Source: Polytrichum commune (Eukaryota > Streptophyta > Polytrichopsida > Polytrichales > Polytrichaceae). Taken from it: 64,000 nt of DNA. Position numbers and translations under genes: made by a program. Shown in pieces: positions 11,763 through 24,257 of this stretch. Location: NCBI GenBank assembly GCA_950295325.1, contig OX485807.1, forward strand, positions 1,304,501 through 1,368,500, written 5' to 3'. The stretch's first letter is position 1. Each line of letters opens with the position of its first letter. The notes under the pieces are model-generated. The model saw only the letters and a program-made list of their open reading frames with translations, was not told the DNA's origin and did no database searches.

Positions 11763-13468
11763 TCTATGCCACTTGAGTAACTTCCTCAAGGAGAAACTAA
11801 TTAGTTTTGGTTTTTGGGTTTAGGTTTTCCTAGTAGTAATGGTGTTGTGGGTTGGGGTTGTTATAAAAATTGATTTGATTCTCCTCTATTTTGAGTGAGA
11901 AGAGTTCTAAATTTCCCATTGCTAACAAATGCTAACAAACTAAAGCATAGTGACTATCTTATCTTCCACTCTCTTCCACTTTTGCACATTATCTACAAAT
12001 TCTTCAAGTACGTTGTCCAATTTAATGCCACCAAAATCTCTTAGTCCTAATATTTGGTAAATGATAGATGTCAAAGTCTTGTTGATGTGAGTCGATATCA
12101 TTCACGACTATGACACATCCATACAAAGCTTCATGAAGCTCAACTTAAGTTATTCATCTTTTTGGCCATCTTGGAGTCTAATTATTGTGTCCTCATCAAT
12201 TCTTTCAAAATGTGACATTCAAATTTTTGAACATTGAGGTCCAATTACGAGTATATCTCTACCAACTGAGTAAATTCCTCGAGGAGAAACTAAATAGTTT
12301 TGAATTTTTTGAATTTTTTTTTGTTTGATTTTTTTTAGAAAAAAAACCCCCTTTGTTTTCTTTCGAGAAGTTTGCTTTGCATTTTGAAGTATCTACAAAT
12401 TTCATCCCCATCAAGTTCCCTAACCCCACCTGTGATCAAGGGAAAAAAAATACTATATTAGAGCTCAAATTCCTTACGTTCCAAAGTTTTGAGGTTTCCA
12501 TCTGCATGAGTACACAGAGACATGGTGCAAATCATATCAAAGGTCTTAAGATTAGGTTGCTTGTTTTCATATAAAAAAGATAAAAATGTGCCTACTACTT
12601 GAGGAATGAGGCACAATAGAGTGCAATTCCACAACTTCAATTGGAATTGTTTGTTCTTCCTTACAACCACCTAGTGAGATGCATATGATAGCATTTAACA
12701 TTGGTTTTCCAATACCTCATATTGTACTTATCATCTCTCTTATTATTTTGTTCACATCTATTTAGTGTTTTCATGTTTTGGTTCCTCACAAATACTTAGG
12801 CTTCAGTATGTGTCTGTTTCTAAGTATTCATTGGATGAAAAAGTGGAACTTTCAGACTTGGAGAGTTATACTATAGTAATGGCGATGGTGATCCATTTGG
12901 GTGACGACTCTGCTTTTACTAAATTTATCTCAGTTTCACTTGGCTATCAAGGTAGAGAAGATGGATTTAAGCAACTTGCGATGGTTGAAGAAGATGCAGC
13001 TGGAAAGATACAGCTTTGTCCTTGGAGATCAAATTGGGTATGTTTTGTATGTTTGATCTCTGACATTATAACATGCATATTTTCTTTTGCACATCATTTT
13101 TTCAACTGCAAGAATCAAGACATTACACTATCTATAATCTTGTAAGGTAGGATCTGTCGGTTTTAATCTATGTACAGACACTCTTGGGAATTTCGGTCTG
13201 GCCAGTTGCAAGCTGCAAGGATTCAAGGCATCTAACTATCTCTTCTTCTTTCTTACTTTTTCTTTTTTTCCTGTTATCTTGGGAGACGGCATCTAACTTA
13301 TTGAATGGGTCGAATGAATGGGCCAAGCAAGTCCTGCACACAGCCACTTTGTACATTGTCAGTAAATTGTGCATTCATTGTTTACTCATGTTGGGGCATA
13401 TGTTATTTGTGGATTGGGTATTATACACACAATGTCAGGACAATTTTTCAAGGTAGACTTTAAACCTC

Positions 13469-13615
13469 CATAACATTATTTAGATCCATAATAGTGTTAT
13501 GTGGGACTGATAGTATTCCATGGAATATTTTCCACATTCAGTCTCAATGTGGAGAATATTCTGTGGAATATTGTCAATACCACCTAACATCATTATGGAT
13601 CTAAGTAATATCATG
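13469..13615. mobile_element. 147-bp palindromic MITE, copy A
   Basis: Almost the whole element is an inverted repeat: it starts CATAACATTATTTAGATCC and ends GGATCTAAGTAATATCATG. It is present at the same place in copy C (57897-58043) but absent from copy B near 27715, which gives an empty-site comparison. The superfamily is not determined because the target duplication is unclear. Confidence 0.8.
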
Positions 13616-13680
13616 TCCCCCTACAAACTTTCAAGGGAGGTGGATAGGGTCTAGGGCCCACGATCCGCGACCTCCGGACT

Positions 13681-13918
13681 TATGATCGGGGAGAACCGGT
13701 AGTTAGTTACAAACTAACCGGTTGAGTTTGAGAAATAATTGGTGGAAGTTCAAGACTGCATGAAAATTGCCGATCAATTTAGAGGAATTTATAGAATATA
13801 CCCCAATTCAATAAAGGAAAACCGAAGGATGTCAACATGTAACCATGTGGACTTGCAAACACTAGGATCTCAACCGATTATGCCCAAAGATTACCCTGAT
13901 CACTGCTCCAAATAACTG
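13681..13918 (+). repeat. AACCGGTT-type interspersed repeat, copy 1
   Basis: This repeat of about 240 bp starts TATGATCGGGGAGAACCGGT and contains AACCGGTTGAGTTTGAGAAA. Members are also at 36817-37066, 58109-58347 and 54102-54331 (inverted), with a decayed copy at 52018-52160. It is nested in FB1 copies A and C but absent from copy B. No open frame is conserved. Confidence 0.75.
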
Positions 13919-14959
13919 CCAAAAACAAATACGAAAACTTCAAATCCTGATAAAAGTTATTGTCCACTCTACCCGATTTCGGAAAAAATTCCATAAAAAA
14001 TTGCCCTCGCATTCTTGAAGGCCACTTGTCCATATAACCCATCTTGAGTACACTTCAACTCCAAAATCCAAAATCCAATACATATGTTCACTTCCACTTA
14101 GTAAATAAACAATTGACAAGGATTTCATTGTTGAAGTGAAACTATCAACAAAGCATTTAATTAACTTGGAGATCTAAAATATTACAAAATCCTCATTAGC
14201 ATTCAAGTTATAGTTTTGTGATTTACCATTTGAAAGGGTCTTTGTCATTCTAAAATAAAACTAAAATTAGTTATTTATTTGTAGTATTTTTATTTTATAG
14301 TATTTTAGTTAATGCCTTCTACTTTCACAAGTACTTATACACACTCAGACTAATTAAGTGTGATTGAATGTAATCAAGCTTATGAAGCGAACTAAGCCTA
14401 ATTAGGCCCAATTTGAATAATAAATTATGCTTACCAAACTAAGTAAGCCTAAGTATATTTATAAAATGTGCTTACTTGAATTAAGCATGATTTCATTCAG
14501 ATATGAGAAATGATGTGCTAAATTACACCTGTTTAGGCTTTATTACACATGATTAGGTTAAATGCACTTACTTGCATTTAATCCGGCTTAATTAGTTTGA
14601 AAGTTTGAATACTTGCAATGCTTTATTGACAATTTCACTTCAAAAATGAAATCCTAACCAATCACTTATTTACTAAGTGGAAGTGGACATACGTGTTGAA
14701 TTTTGGATCTTGAAGATGAAGTGCACTCAATATGAGTTATAATATTATGGACAAATGCTCTTTAAGAGTGTAGGGGCAAACTTTTTATCGAAGTCGGATA
14801 GGGTGGGCACTAGTGTTCGGTAGGGATTTAAAATTTCATATTTGTTTTGGGGTTACCCGAGGGTGCTGGATTGTGGGCCCTAGCCCTTATCCACCACTCT
14901 TGAAAGTTTGTGGGGGGAGGTTTAGCGTCTACCTTTTTTCCAGCTTATGGGTGAACTTA

Positions 14960-14975
14960 GGGGGGGGGGGGGGGG
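14960..14975. repeat. 16-base G run next to FB1 copy A
   Basis: A homopolymer of 16 G lies just beyond the right end of the foldback. Equivalent runs occur beyond copies B (29073-29089) and C (59387-59412). Confidence 0.95.
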
Positions 14976-17900
14976 AGTGAAAAAAAGGGAAACAAAAACT
15001 ATAATATGGTACTTATAAATCTTGTAAAATAAATGTGAGATCCAAAATTTGCATAAGAGATGGACTCCGATTTAATTCTATAGGATTTCATAGATATCAA
15101 AATTTAAGACGTTTGTCCCCGTCACTGGATGAAACCACGTGTAGAATGTCAAAGTAAGGCAACCGGATTAGATACGGCATCTTTGTTGTATGTCTCATAG
15201 TTGGGTTCGATGTCCACATAGTTGACTCTCTTGTAATGAGAATTGTAAGTGTTTTGCACAAACTACAACTTGTTTTCAACCAAGTCTCGATCAAGTTTGT
15301 TGCAACCTTAAAACTTAGCAATTCAATACTCATAAATCCAATATGTTATGTGTAGGTGGGTATATGGTATTAGATCAACAAGTCCATGTTATTAAACTAG
15401 TTGGATTAACTAACTCATCAAAAACTTATAAGGCTCCTACGTAATGATCCAATCGAATGGATACATAACAATTGTGGGTCTACATTGATATGAATGGTTG
15501 CGAATTGGACATGTGTGTAATGTTTCGTTGTGAAGGAAGTGTGGGGATGGATGGAGGATGTGTATGGGATCTCCATTGGTGAGAGCTTGTGGGTTTGTGG
15601 CTCCATATTGTGCTAGTTTTTTTTAGCTATATGGTTATGTTGGATGCACATGTAGGATCTCATTTTGATGAAACAACAATGGGTGGCTATGTACAACAAT
15701 ATGGCGTAGAACTCCAGCGAGGTGGTGGCTTGAATGATGTCAGTGAGCTGATGTAGAATTGCGATACATTGGGTGGAGATAGGGCGGAATGTGGCTATCC
15801 ATGAAATTGTGTGTGAATAAGTGGGATTGGAGGATAGTATTGTATGTGTGCATGTCTGTGAATTCATCTCATAAGTTGTTTTGGTGGTCAATGAATCATG
15901 CCCTTTTTGTTTGTGTTTTGGATAGTTGAGTGTATTTGTATCCAACCATGTTGGAAGCCATACATACCATTATGGAGTCATCAATGAATTGGCTTAATGA
16001 GACCATGAATTTTGGTGTGCAAATTCAAGTGGAGGGGGGTCAACAACTTTCCAACTTTTGGAAATTGTGGGCTTAATGTCATTTGGTGAGAAATAGGTTA
16101 GGGGTGTGATGCCATGTCTAGGGAGGGAGGGGGGGGGGGTTGGGAATGATACACTTGGGCTAAAAACAAGGTAAATTGAACAAAAGATATACCTTGTCAA
16201 ACTAGAGGGACAAGTGGCCACATTTCATAGTTCTATAACTCAAAACAATAATAATGATTTAAATTGAAGTTACTAATAAGGTGGGTCATGATGAGTTTAA
16301 GAGTATATTTGCAAACTACACGATTTACATCCATAAAAGTGGATTCTATTGTTTGTAGAATCTACTTCATTTAATTCTTGGTTTTGGAAAGTGAGGGTGA
16401 AGTAGACCTTAAGAAAATGTACTTTGCTTTAGAATTTGTGGCCCATCAATAGACAACATGATCTTGCTCAATATTTAAACTATATACACAAATCTTACCA
16501 AGTTTTGAAATGAAGTAGGTTTGAGCTCAAATCTACCACTCAATTTAGGATTTACTTCATATGTATCTCCATAACATTAATATGTACAAATTTTGTAATA
16601 TCCTAGTTCAGACCCATTGGAGGGCTCCATGGTCTTGAAACGACATTTTGTATAGAATTGAACCTACTTCCCTTACTATATATGGAAATTGTAACACAAG
16701 AGGAGGCCACACATGTTTGAAAACGCCGGTTTCAAAGTGGAGTTTGGTCAGCCAAGGTAAAAGAACTGTGGCCTTGACATGCACCTAACTTTGAGAAAAT
16801 GGGTTTCGAGGTTGGTTCCTCTTTTATTGGGAAGAAACATATATTTTTAACTTTAATCCAACACGGGGTGGTTTTGCTAAGCTTAAGACCTCCAAATTGA
16901 ACCACAGTTGAAAATGAACAGTTTTAACCAACACAAGAGGGACCAACCTTGAAACCCAACTCCTCGAAGCTAGGCACATGTCAAGGCCAACATTCTTTTA
17001 CCATGGCTTACCAACCTTCATTATGGAACCGGCATTTTTGAACATGTGTGGCCTCCCCTACAATGGAAGGGCAAACCACTTTTCTTGTTCACTTTTCCAT
17101 GCTTTGGCCCACCATCAGTGGACACAAATTAGGGTCATGGCCATTGGTGCTTCTTGTGTATGTAATGAGGGAATGGTGCAAATTATGTGTGGTATTAAAG
17201 TGAGGATTTTAATGAAAAATGTACAAGGCATTTGTATAACATGAAGATTAATGTTCATTTTAAAATAAACTTCAAGATAGTATTTAAGACCCTAGTTTAA
17301 TCTAGTATGATCCAATGGGGATGAATTAGTGTTTTTACTAAATACCCCCACCCTCAGTATGATTGGTGGGGCCTCAACTTAATGGGCAAGGCATCTAGCT
17401 CTAATTCACCATATCACACTGCCACATAGCAATATCCTTTCTTTTCTTTTCTTTTTTTCTTTTTAAAAATAGGGCTTCCCACCGGTGTTGAGGGGGGGTG
17501 GTGATGTGGGAATTCCATAACGTGGTCTCTCCGGATATGAATGGTTAAGGAATGCATTCTAAGATGACTTTTGTTGACGTAGTTGATTGTTGAGGGATAA
17601 ATTATATTTGCAGCAGATGATGAGTTCAAGTTCTTAGCTACTTAGCCCTCACATGGGCCTCACATTTATGTAAGTGGATGCAATGTAAATTTTGTAATTT
17701 TGGTGTTAGACTTGTATGTAATTTTCTATCTATTTATGTAAAACTGATTTAAGATCTAGTTATTTTACGAATTATGAAATAAACATTACAGTTCAAGTTC
17801 ATGTGAACTTTCCATTCATCCTTTTCTTAAAAAAATGTTCTTTTCCCCTGAAGCTTGTACATAGAAGGCCCGTAGAAGTTCACTAAACCTCGAGCAATAG

Positions 17901-19130
17901 TTCATGTTTGAGGTGTTGCTTATTGCAAGGATTAGCCACCTTTAGGAGTGTGGACAACACCCCGAGCGAAAATTATTTCAAAATTGGCATTCAAGTTCAT
18001 TATGAGAGACATGGTTCATATTCGGTCAATGAACTCTAATCACCTGTACAATAGGCGAATGAACTTTAAATTTGAAAACCCAAATTCACTACATAGATGT
18101 CTTTTATATACATAGTTTGAATATGATCTTTTCATCTAAATCCATAAAAAAATGATTTTCACTAGTTGCCCCAACTTGAGACTTCAACTTTACAACCAAT
18201 ATTGAATCTTCTCAAATTTTGTGGAAACAAAAGATTTCTTCCCATATATTCACACTGGAGTTGGTTTTCACATATAAGGCCACAATCATAAAATATAGTA
18301 GGGCGCAAGCATGGTCAACTACATGATTCCATTACCATGCACAATTTAACTGAAAGTGATTCAAAACTATATACTAAATTTGAATTTTTAAAACAAAAAA
18401 ATACAAACATTTGAAAACACATTGATTGAAAAATCCAAGCAATTTTAGTTAAATAAAATATTTTTAAAATTAAAATTCTACATATATTCAGAAGGCAGTG
18501 CAAGTAGTGCGCAAGTAGATATGTAAAGCATGTATTTGTGTAAAACTTGTTTAAAACATGATAAATTACATTAAATTCATGTTTTGTACAATTTTTTGTA
18601 ATGGCGCCCTCAAGTTTACAATGAATACAAGGAATATGGAAAAAATCCAACTTCAAAATAGTTAAGGTTATGAAATCTACATCCAAAATTAGATTCAGCC
18701 ATTACCTTTTGAGCAATACTTTTAATGATAAGTTTTAAAGATCCCATCTTGATATTCTATATTTGAGTACCTAAAACAACAATAGAGGGAGCCATAAAAA
18801 CTTTTAAAATGAAAAAACACTTTGCTACTACCTTTCGAAGTTTGACCCAAAAAAATATGGTTTTAGTATACTAGAGCACATTTTCGTATATTGGATTGTG
18901 CTTGCTCCCATTAGTAGTAGTGCATTGAATTGCCCTCAACATCAAGCCTAGGGTGATATGAAACTTACGAGTTCATTGGAATGCACCCTAGAACAACAAA
19001 GGTTCCAATCATTTAAACGTATACATGCAACACATTCATGACCAAATAAATGCCCCCCCCCCCCCAAACCCATATTGAGCATCTCATAATAGTTTTCTTC
19101 TACAGGATGAGAATAAGAATGAAATCATTG

Positions 19131-19156
19131 AATAATAATAATAATAATAATAATAA
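19131..19156. repeat. (AAT)n microsatellite, copy A
   Basis: A perfect trinucleotide run lies about 60 bp upstream of the DUF247 tail relic. The homologous site in copy C at about 63474-63500 has a slightly different length. Confidence 0.95.
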
Positions 19157-19215
19157 CTCATGGTAGTTTTACTCTCTACTTGGGCATGTTATGGGAATTA
19201 GACTAGTATGTGAAT

Positions 19216-19445
19216 GAGGAGAGATGGGGTTGCATCTCATCTGAACCAATGACAAATACATATGAAGTATTGGGTTAGTGTGCCTATTGTGACAAATTGG
19301 GTGGAAGAAAGGTCATGAGTTAACAACCTCAAGATTTCAAATTGGAACTTATTTTCTCAAAGCATTCCATATTTTATCAACTTTTGGCAATGCCATGGAA
19401 ACTTTACTTCAAGTTAATTTGACAAATCTAGGAATTGTTATATTT
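19216..19445 (-). pseudogene. DUF247 C-terminal relic (block Q copy A)
   Basis: On the minus strand a frame reads FVTIGTLTQYF and then shifts, corresponding to the transmembrane tail of the DUF247 gene at 24258-25856. Flanking codons match at DNA level but carry stops and frameshifts. The copy in block C is at 63560-63800. Confidence 0.6.
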
Positions 19446-20402
19446 TGAGGCTTAAATGCATGTCAAATGGGGGTGTGCATGCAAAACTTCCCTTCAAATG
19501 AGGTATGCTTATTCAGAGCCCTTGCCATAGTTATGCATGGTTAATTGCAAGAGTGTCACAATGAATTTACCAACCCAAAAAGTGTCCTTCACAATATGAG
19601 AGGAAATAATCGCATGCGAGTGTGCCTCACATTCATCCATATTAACAATAACATATGTCTTTTGTATGTTTGTGATTAATTCATTTCAAACATAATCACA
19701 TCCAACTAAATTGGGGGCTTTGAAGCTAATTCCAACTACAAAATATTGAAATATTGTAACTTGAGACAATCTAAGCTTGAAATTTTATCAACCTTGCTTA
19801 AGTATTGTCATTAAAGTTCTTGAGTATTGCAAGTTTTGTCTTTTTTTTCTGTTTCCTAGGCTAAGTGGAACTAGTTTCTATAGGAGGTCCAATAGTTTTC
19901 AAAATTGGATGAGATCCGATGGAGTCAAAAATTCGAGCATGAATGGGTCGTTCACCACAATATGCTGGACAATTGAGTCTCAAATATTGCCTTTTTTCCC
20001 ATTCTTTTTCTTAGTTAACTAACAATTTAACAAATCCATCAGACATTGTTGGCAATGTTGAGCTTAGATTGGATTTACTTGGTCAACATGCAAAATTGGT
20101 TGTCAAAAAGGCATTTCATTTATTTGATTATTGTGCTAGTTTTTTGGATTGGGAAACAATCAAGACTTGTCGGCCATTTCATAGAATTGGACTCTAAGTA
20201 GAAGTACATAAACTCTCATACTTATGTGACCATGTTATGTCATGTTTGACTGAACTGTTGATTTAAATCCAACTCTTCGATACCACGATGACAAAAATTT
20301 GTATTCTTCTTCTAATTTTCAATTTTCAATTTTTTGTTTGTAAAAGTATGTGGGAAAAGTTAATGCTTTACATGATGTCCATCAAATTTGGGGTCCTTCA
20401 TT

Positions 20403-20640
20403 TTAGAAAGCAAAAGAGAACGTCAACCTTGAACATTGGTTGAGGCATTTACACATGTCTACAAAAATGTCATGAGTGCCAACATCTATATGGATAAAAC
20501 CCCGTTTCACTAAAATGTCTACATCCTCAAGAGCTTTCATTATATTTTTGTAACTCCTAGTCCAATATTTCAAATATCCATACGTCAATTATTCATACAC
20601 CACAAGATGGTGGAGGTTTTATATGAATGCTTCAAATTCA
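20403..20640 (-). pseudogene. DUF247 central-domain relic, copy A
   Basis: The 61-residue minus-strand frame (20403-20588) reads MTYGYLKYWTRSYKNIMK...EDVDILVKRGFIHIDVGTHD. It aligns with LTYGPLKYCARSYTYLLE...EDVELLVKGGVIEVNVGTHD of the intact DUF247 gene. Similarity continues a little upstream at DNA level with frameshifts. The matching C-terminal relic lies about 1 kb away at 19216-19445, separated by repeat sequence, so this looks like one ancestral gene split by an insertion. The paralogue is at 31880-32110. Confidence 0.75.
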
Positions 20641-21441
20641 TATCAAAAAGAACTTTCATAAACTTTGCCAAATTTTAAATCATGTGAGAACAAAGAATGT
20701 TATCCCCAAAAGCTCTTTGGAGGGACCAATGCCCATGTGAAACGGTTTAAATGTTCAATCATGAATTTAACGATTTTGTTTGGGAAAACCCTGTGAAAGA
20801 TAGTGACCCCTTTAGTTCATAGGGAATGCTAACATAGTGTAGTATTCATGCAATAGACCTCGAGGATGGAGAAGGCTTGATGTCTTCCTTTACATGCTAC
20901 CCTTCCCCCCCCCCCCCCAATCCCCACCAAGAATAAAATTGAAAATTGAAAACTTAGTCAACTATATTATAACGCATACTACACTTTTGATAGTTGATTC
21001 AACTCCGACATCAAGGGTCTCCAACCAAATTGAATATTATATGTGAGTTACTTAGGCCACTTGTCCACCGAATTCTCCCAAATGCAAATTGAATATGGTG
21101 AGGTAGGATTCATATTGTGCCAACTAGCTACTCTCAGCTTCTCAAATCCGGGTCCGGGTTACTTACCTCCTCCTCCTAAAATCGGTCTTCAAGCCTTCAC
21201 TGACTAACAGGTTGCAAAGTGCTTTAGTAGGCCCATGGAAGTCTAATGGGCCATGTCCATGGCCCTTCACATTCTAGGAGGCCACCATAATGTGGTTGGT
21301 TAGCGGCTTGTGCTTGTCTACATGAGAACACCTCCAATCCATTATTATCTAAAATCTAGTGGGCGAGCGGCCTACATGGAAACTCACCCTAAGAGGGTTG
21401 GTTTGACAATGTAGCAACCATAACGTCATCCCTATGAGTAT
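20641..21441. other. Noncoding region shared with 32110-33475
   Basis: No gene is recognised. The stretch aligns with the left and right flanks of a MITE in copy B and provides the empty site for that MITE (32987-33301). It contains a 14-base C run at about 20906-20919. Confidence 0.6.
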
Positions 21442-21446
21442 CAAAG

Positions 21447-23351
21447 TGTGGGGACACGCGAACACCAAAAGTTCCGGATTGGCGGGTTTTTGTGCCAAAT
21501 CCGGATATTTCCAGGTGACCTTAGTATCGTCCAGGGATTCTGTGAAGTGTAGGAGGTAGAGACTTTCCGGAACTGTTTGTTTCCCCTCTTCTTTTATATT
21601 TTCCGGAAATCCTAGTTTCCGGCCTTTTTGAAGTCCTCCTGTATCCGGAACTTCCTCTTCCGGATTTGACTCCTAAGTCCCAGACGGATTGTTTTCTCCC
21701 TAAAATATCTTTGTACTACGTTCTATCCTCCCTTAATGATGGGTATTTTCCGGTGAAGACGTCCTTCTTTAGAGGGGGGTCCGGATCTTCCCTCACAACC
21801 AAGCCGGATTGGCAGGTCACACAGGGAGTCCGGATTACCTCCTAGGACTACAACGACAGGAGGGTGCCGGATTCCACGAAGGGGGGTAAGCTCAACAGAG
21901 TGAAAGAGTGATCCGTACCACGTTCCGGAATATCTTGTCTCTACGCTACTCGGATATCCGGATCAATGGTGTCTCCTTCCCCCTTCCTCCGGATCTGTAT
22001 CCCCTCATCCGGAATCCTAACTTACTCCTGTACTTCTCCGGATCTCATCCGGCTAGTACTACCTTTGGCTCTACTGAATCCGGGCTAACTAGGCGATCCG
22101 TACCATTTTCCGGATTGGTCCGTCTAAAGGCGGTGGGACCTCTTCAGAAGCTCGGATGGCATGAATCCGGATCCCTCCCGGACTTCACCCAATCCTCCCA
22201 GCGGCTATCCCACCTAGACGTTTCCCGACCAGCCGGGAAAATGAGGTTTCCCTCCCACTACACCCGGAAAGGTTCCGGAAGGTAATGACTAGTGATCTGA
22301 TCCGGGTCTCCCCTTCCGGCGGACGGATCCGGTATACAACTGCCTGGGGCTCTACTAAATCTGAGATAATTGGGCGATCCGTACCACTTTCCGGATTGTT
22401 CCGTCCGAGGGCGGTGAGACCTCTCAAAAGATCGGATGGCGTAAATCCGGATCCCTTCCGGATTTTACCCAGTCCTACCAGCGGCTATCCCACCCGGACG
22501 TTACCCAAACATCCGGAATAGTGAGGTTTCCTTCCCACTACACTCAAAAAGGATCCCTAGGCTTGCAACCGGATCTAATCCGGGTTTCCTCTCCTTTGTC
22601 CTATTCGGACTTCCTACTCCTTCCTTACTTCTAGCGTACAACAACCTCCCAATCCGTCCGTGCACAAAACAAATGAGAATAGGTGAAGATCTAGAGTTTT
22701 ATTGAGTAGGGAGCAACACAATACAACAATGGAGAAGGAACACTTCTCCAGCTCCTTATTCAGCCTTAAGTAGAGGCTGTGATCCCTAACTAAGGGTGGC
22801 GGCCCAGGCGGCCGCCCTGGAAAACCCTAACTGCGAGAAATCCGGAACTTCGGACTTTCCGGATTTCTCGGAAGATCCGGAATTCCCGGATCTTGATCTG
22901 CTGACACAAAATTTGAATTGCATGCTCGCCTAAGTCTGATCTACCTATTCCTGCTGTCCTAATTCTGATCTACCTACAGCTGCATGCCTAAGTCTAATTC
23001 AAGTGGTGTGGTGCTTTTTCGCCGCCTTTCCATTTTTGGTTTGACTTGGTAATCCGTTGATGGCGGAAGCTCCTCCTCCGGGGGCAAAAGAGTCTCCTTG
23101 GTTGCTGAAGGCCCTAGCCGCTGAAGGCCCGGTTTGCTCCCGGGATCCGGAATTTGACTTAAATTCCGGTCCGGCCAAAGTATCAGTTTTAACCATTTTA
23201 TCGTGTAAGGTGGAGTTCAAAAACCCATTATTCCTAATACGGCTAAAACACTCAAATAAACCTGATTACCCCTAGGTTAGCATGGTAAAATACGGAATTT
23301 GGATCCATATTTCCGTATTTCCGTATTCCGGCGAAAAAGTGGGCTCCCACA
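21447..23351. mobile_element. CCGGA-rich solo LTR (family beta)
   Basis: A 1,905-bp insertion starts TGTGGG, ends CCCACA and has a perfect 5-bp target duplication CAAAG (21442-21446 and 23352-23356). The paralogous region at about 33470-33480 lacks it, which confirms the insertion. The element is strikingly rich in TCCGGA/CCGGAT motifs, unlike the AT-rich surroundings. It contains a tandem duplication of about 290 bp (roughly 22085-22280 and 22360-22560). Open frames inside on both strands are composition artefacts. There is no gag-pol, so this is a solo LTR. Confidence 0.85.
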
Positions 23352-23356
23352 CAAAG

Positions 23357-24257
23357 GTTAGATTAGTTTTGGGTCTAGAAGCATATATCCAAAGACTACA
23401 TATATAAACATAATTGATTAGGCAAGGGACTACATTTGCAACAATTGATGCCATTTGAGAGTATTTAGCTACATGACCCATGTTCACATTTGTATGCTTA
23501 GATGAAATGGTAACTTTTAAAACTTGATGTTACACTTCTTTGTAAACATTTTATTTATATATTCCAAAAATTCAACAACTTATTAAGGAAGTATAGCTAT
23601 AGTTCAAGTTCATAGGTAAACTCTATGCATTTCAAATGCTCCTATTCTCTAGTCGTATGAATCAAGAAAGAGACTCAAAACTCATCCAAAGAGTGCATGT
23701 GCAACACATTCAAAAACAAATGGATGTACTACACAATTAAAAGGTACCAAAATCTAATCATTTTACTAAGTGACTTTGAAATGAGAATATAGTAATGACA
23801 ATGACAATGACAAAATAGTAATAAACATAATAAGTGAAAGCATTAGATTGTAATTTATAGTATTTAGACTCTCTTAGGGCATGTTGCAAGAATTAAATCG
23901 ATTGGGGACATATTTGTTTGCAATATAATTTTCCTTTCTTTAATAGTCAAAGATGACAAGTCACAATAAACTCTAGTGTATAGTGAAATTATTCCCTAGT
24001 CACATGTGTAAACTAACATTCAGAACCCATGCAAAAAGCATACCATGTGCAATACATTCAAAATCAAATGGATGCATTAAAATCCCTCCCTCCCCCTAAA
24101 AATTTACTAAACGTTTGAAGATGAACTTCCTCACTAAAATGAAAATAGAATTAGAAATAGAAACATAAATTACCAAATAATAATGACAAATAAGAAGTAC
24201 ATGTATTCCATATTTTTACTCTCTCTACAAGCATGATGCATGAATGGGCCTCCTATG
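23357..24257. other. 3' flank of the DUF247 gene
   Basis: This AT-rich noncoding sequence aligns with 33475-34357 in copy B and partly with about 35390-35807. It presumably contains the 3' untranslated region and terminator of the minus-strand DUF247 gene. No separate gene is seen. Confidence 0.55.

Larger units (their letters stand above)
13450..14935. mobile_element. Foldback element FB1, copy A, with nested insertions
   Basis: The left end AAGGTAGACTTTAAACCTCC is mirrored by the right end, which read inverted is AAGGTAGACGCTAAACCTCC. The arms continue inward, for example 13940-14140 against 14620-14800. Compared with copy B (27692-29044), this copy has gained a 147-bp MITE (13469-13615) and an AACCGGTT-type repeat (13681-13918), and has lost about 290 bp from its right arm. 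No protein is encoded. Confidence 0.75.
11763..19960. repeat. Segmental duplication block Q, copy A
   Basis: Sequence from TCTATGCCACTTGAG (11763) rightward is highly similar to 56213-64000, in the same orientation and order. A divergent third relative covers 27397-31546. The block is mostly noncoding. It contains a foldback element (13450-14935), paralogous noncoding DNA, a microsatellite and a DUF247 tail relic. Small open frames shared by the copies have non-ATG starts or are frameshifted in a sister copy. Confidence 0.9.

Noticed and set aside
12765-13145. 126-codon frame duplicated at 57193-57573
   Set aside because: It has no ATG at its start (GTG) and no recognised domain. Its conservation is explained by the recent duplication of the whole block.
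15097-15333. 78-codon minus-strand frame with relatives at 29264 and 59554
   Set aside because: The copy at 29264 is frameshifted and the one at 59554 has lost the ATG, so there is no sign of selection.
21908-22521. Open frames in the CCGGA-rich LTR
   Set aside because: They arise on both strands from repeated CCGGA words within a solo LTR.
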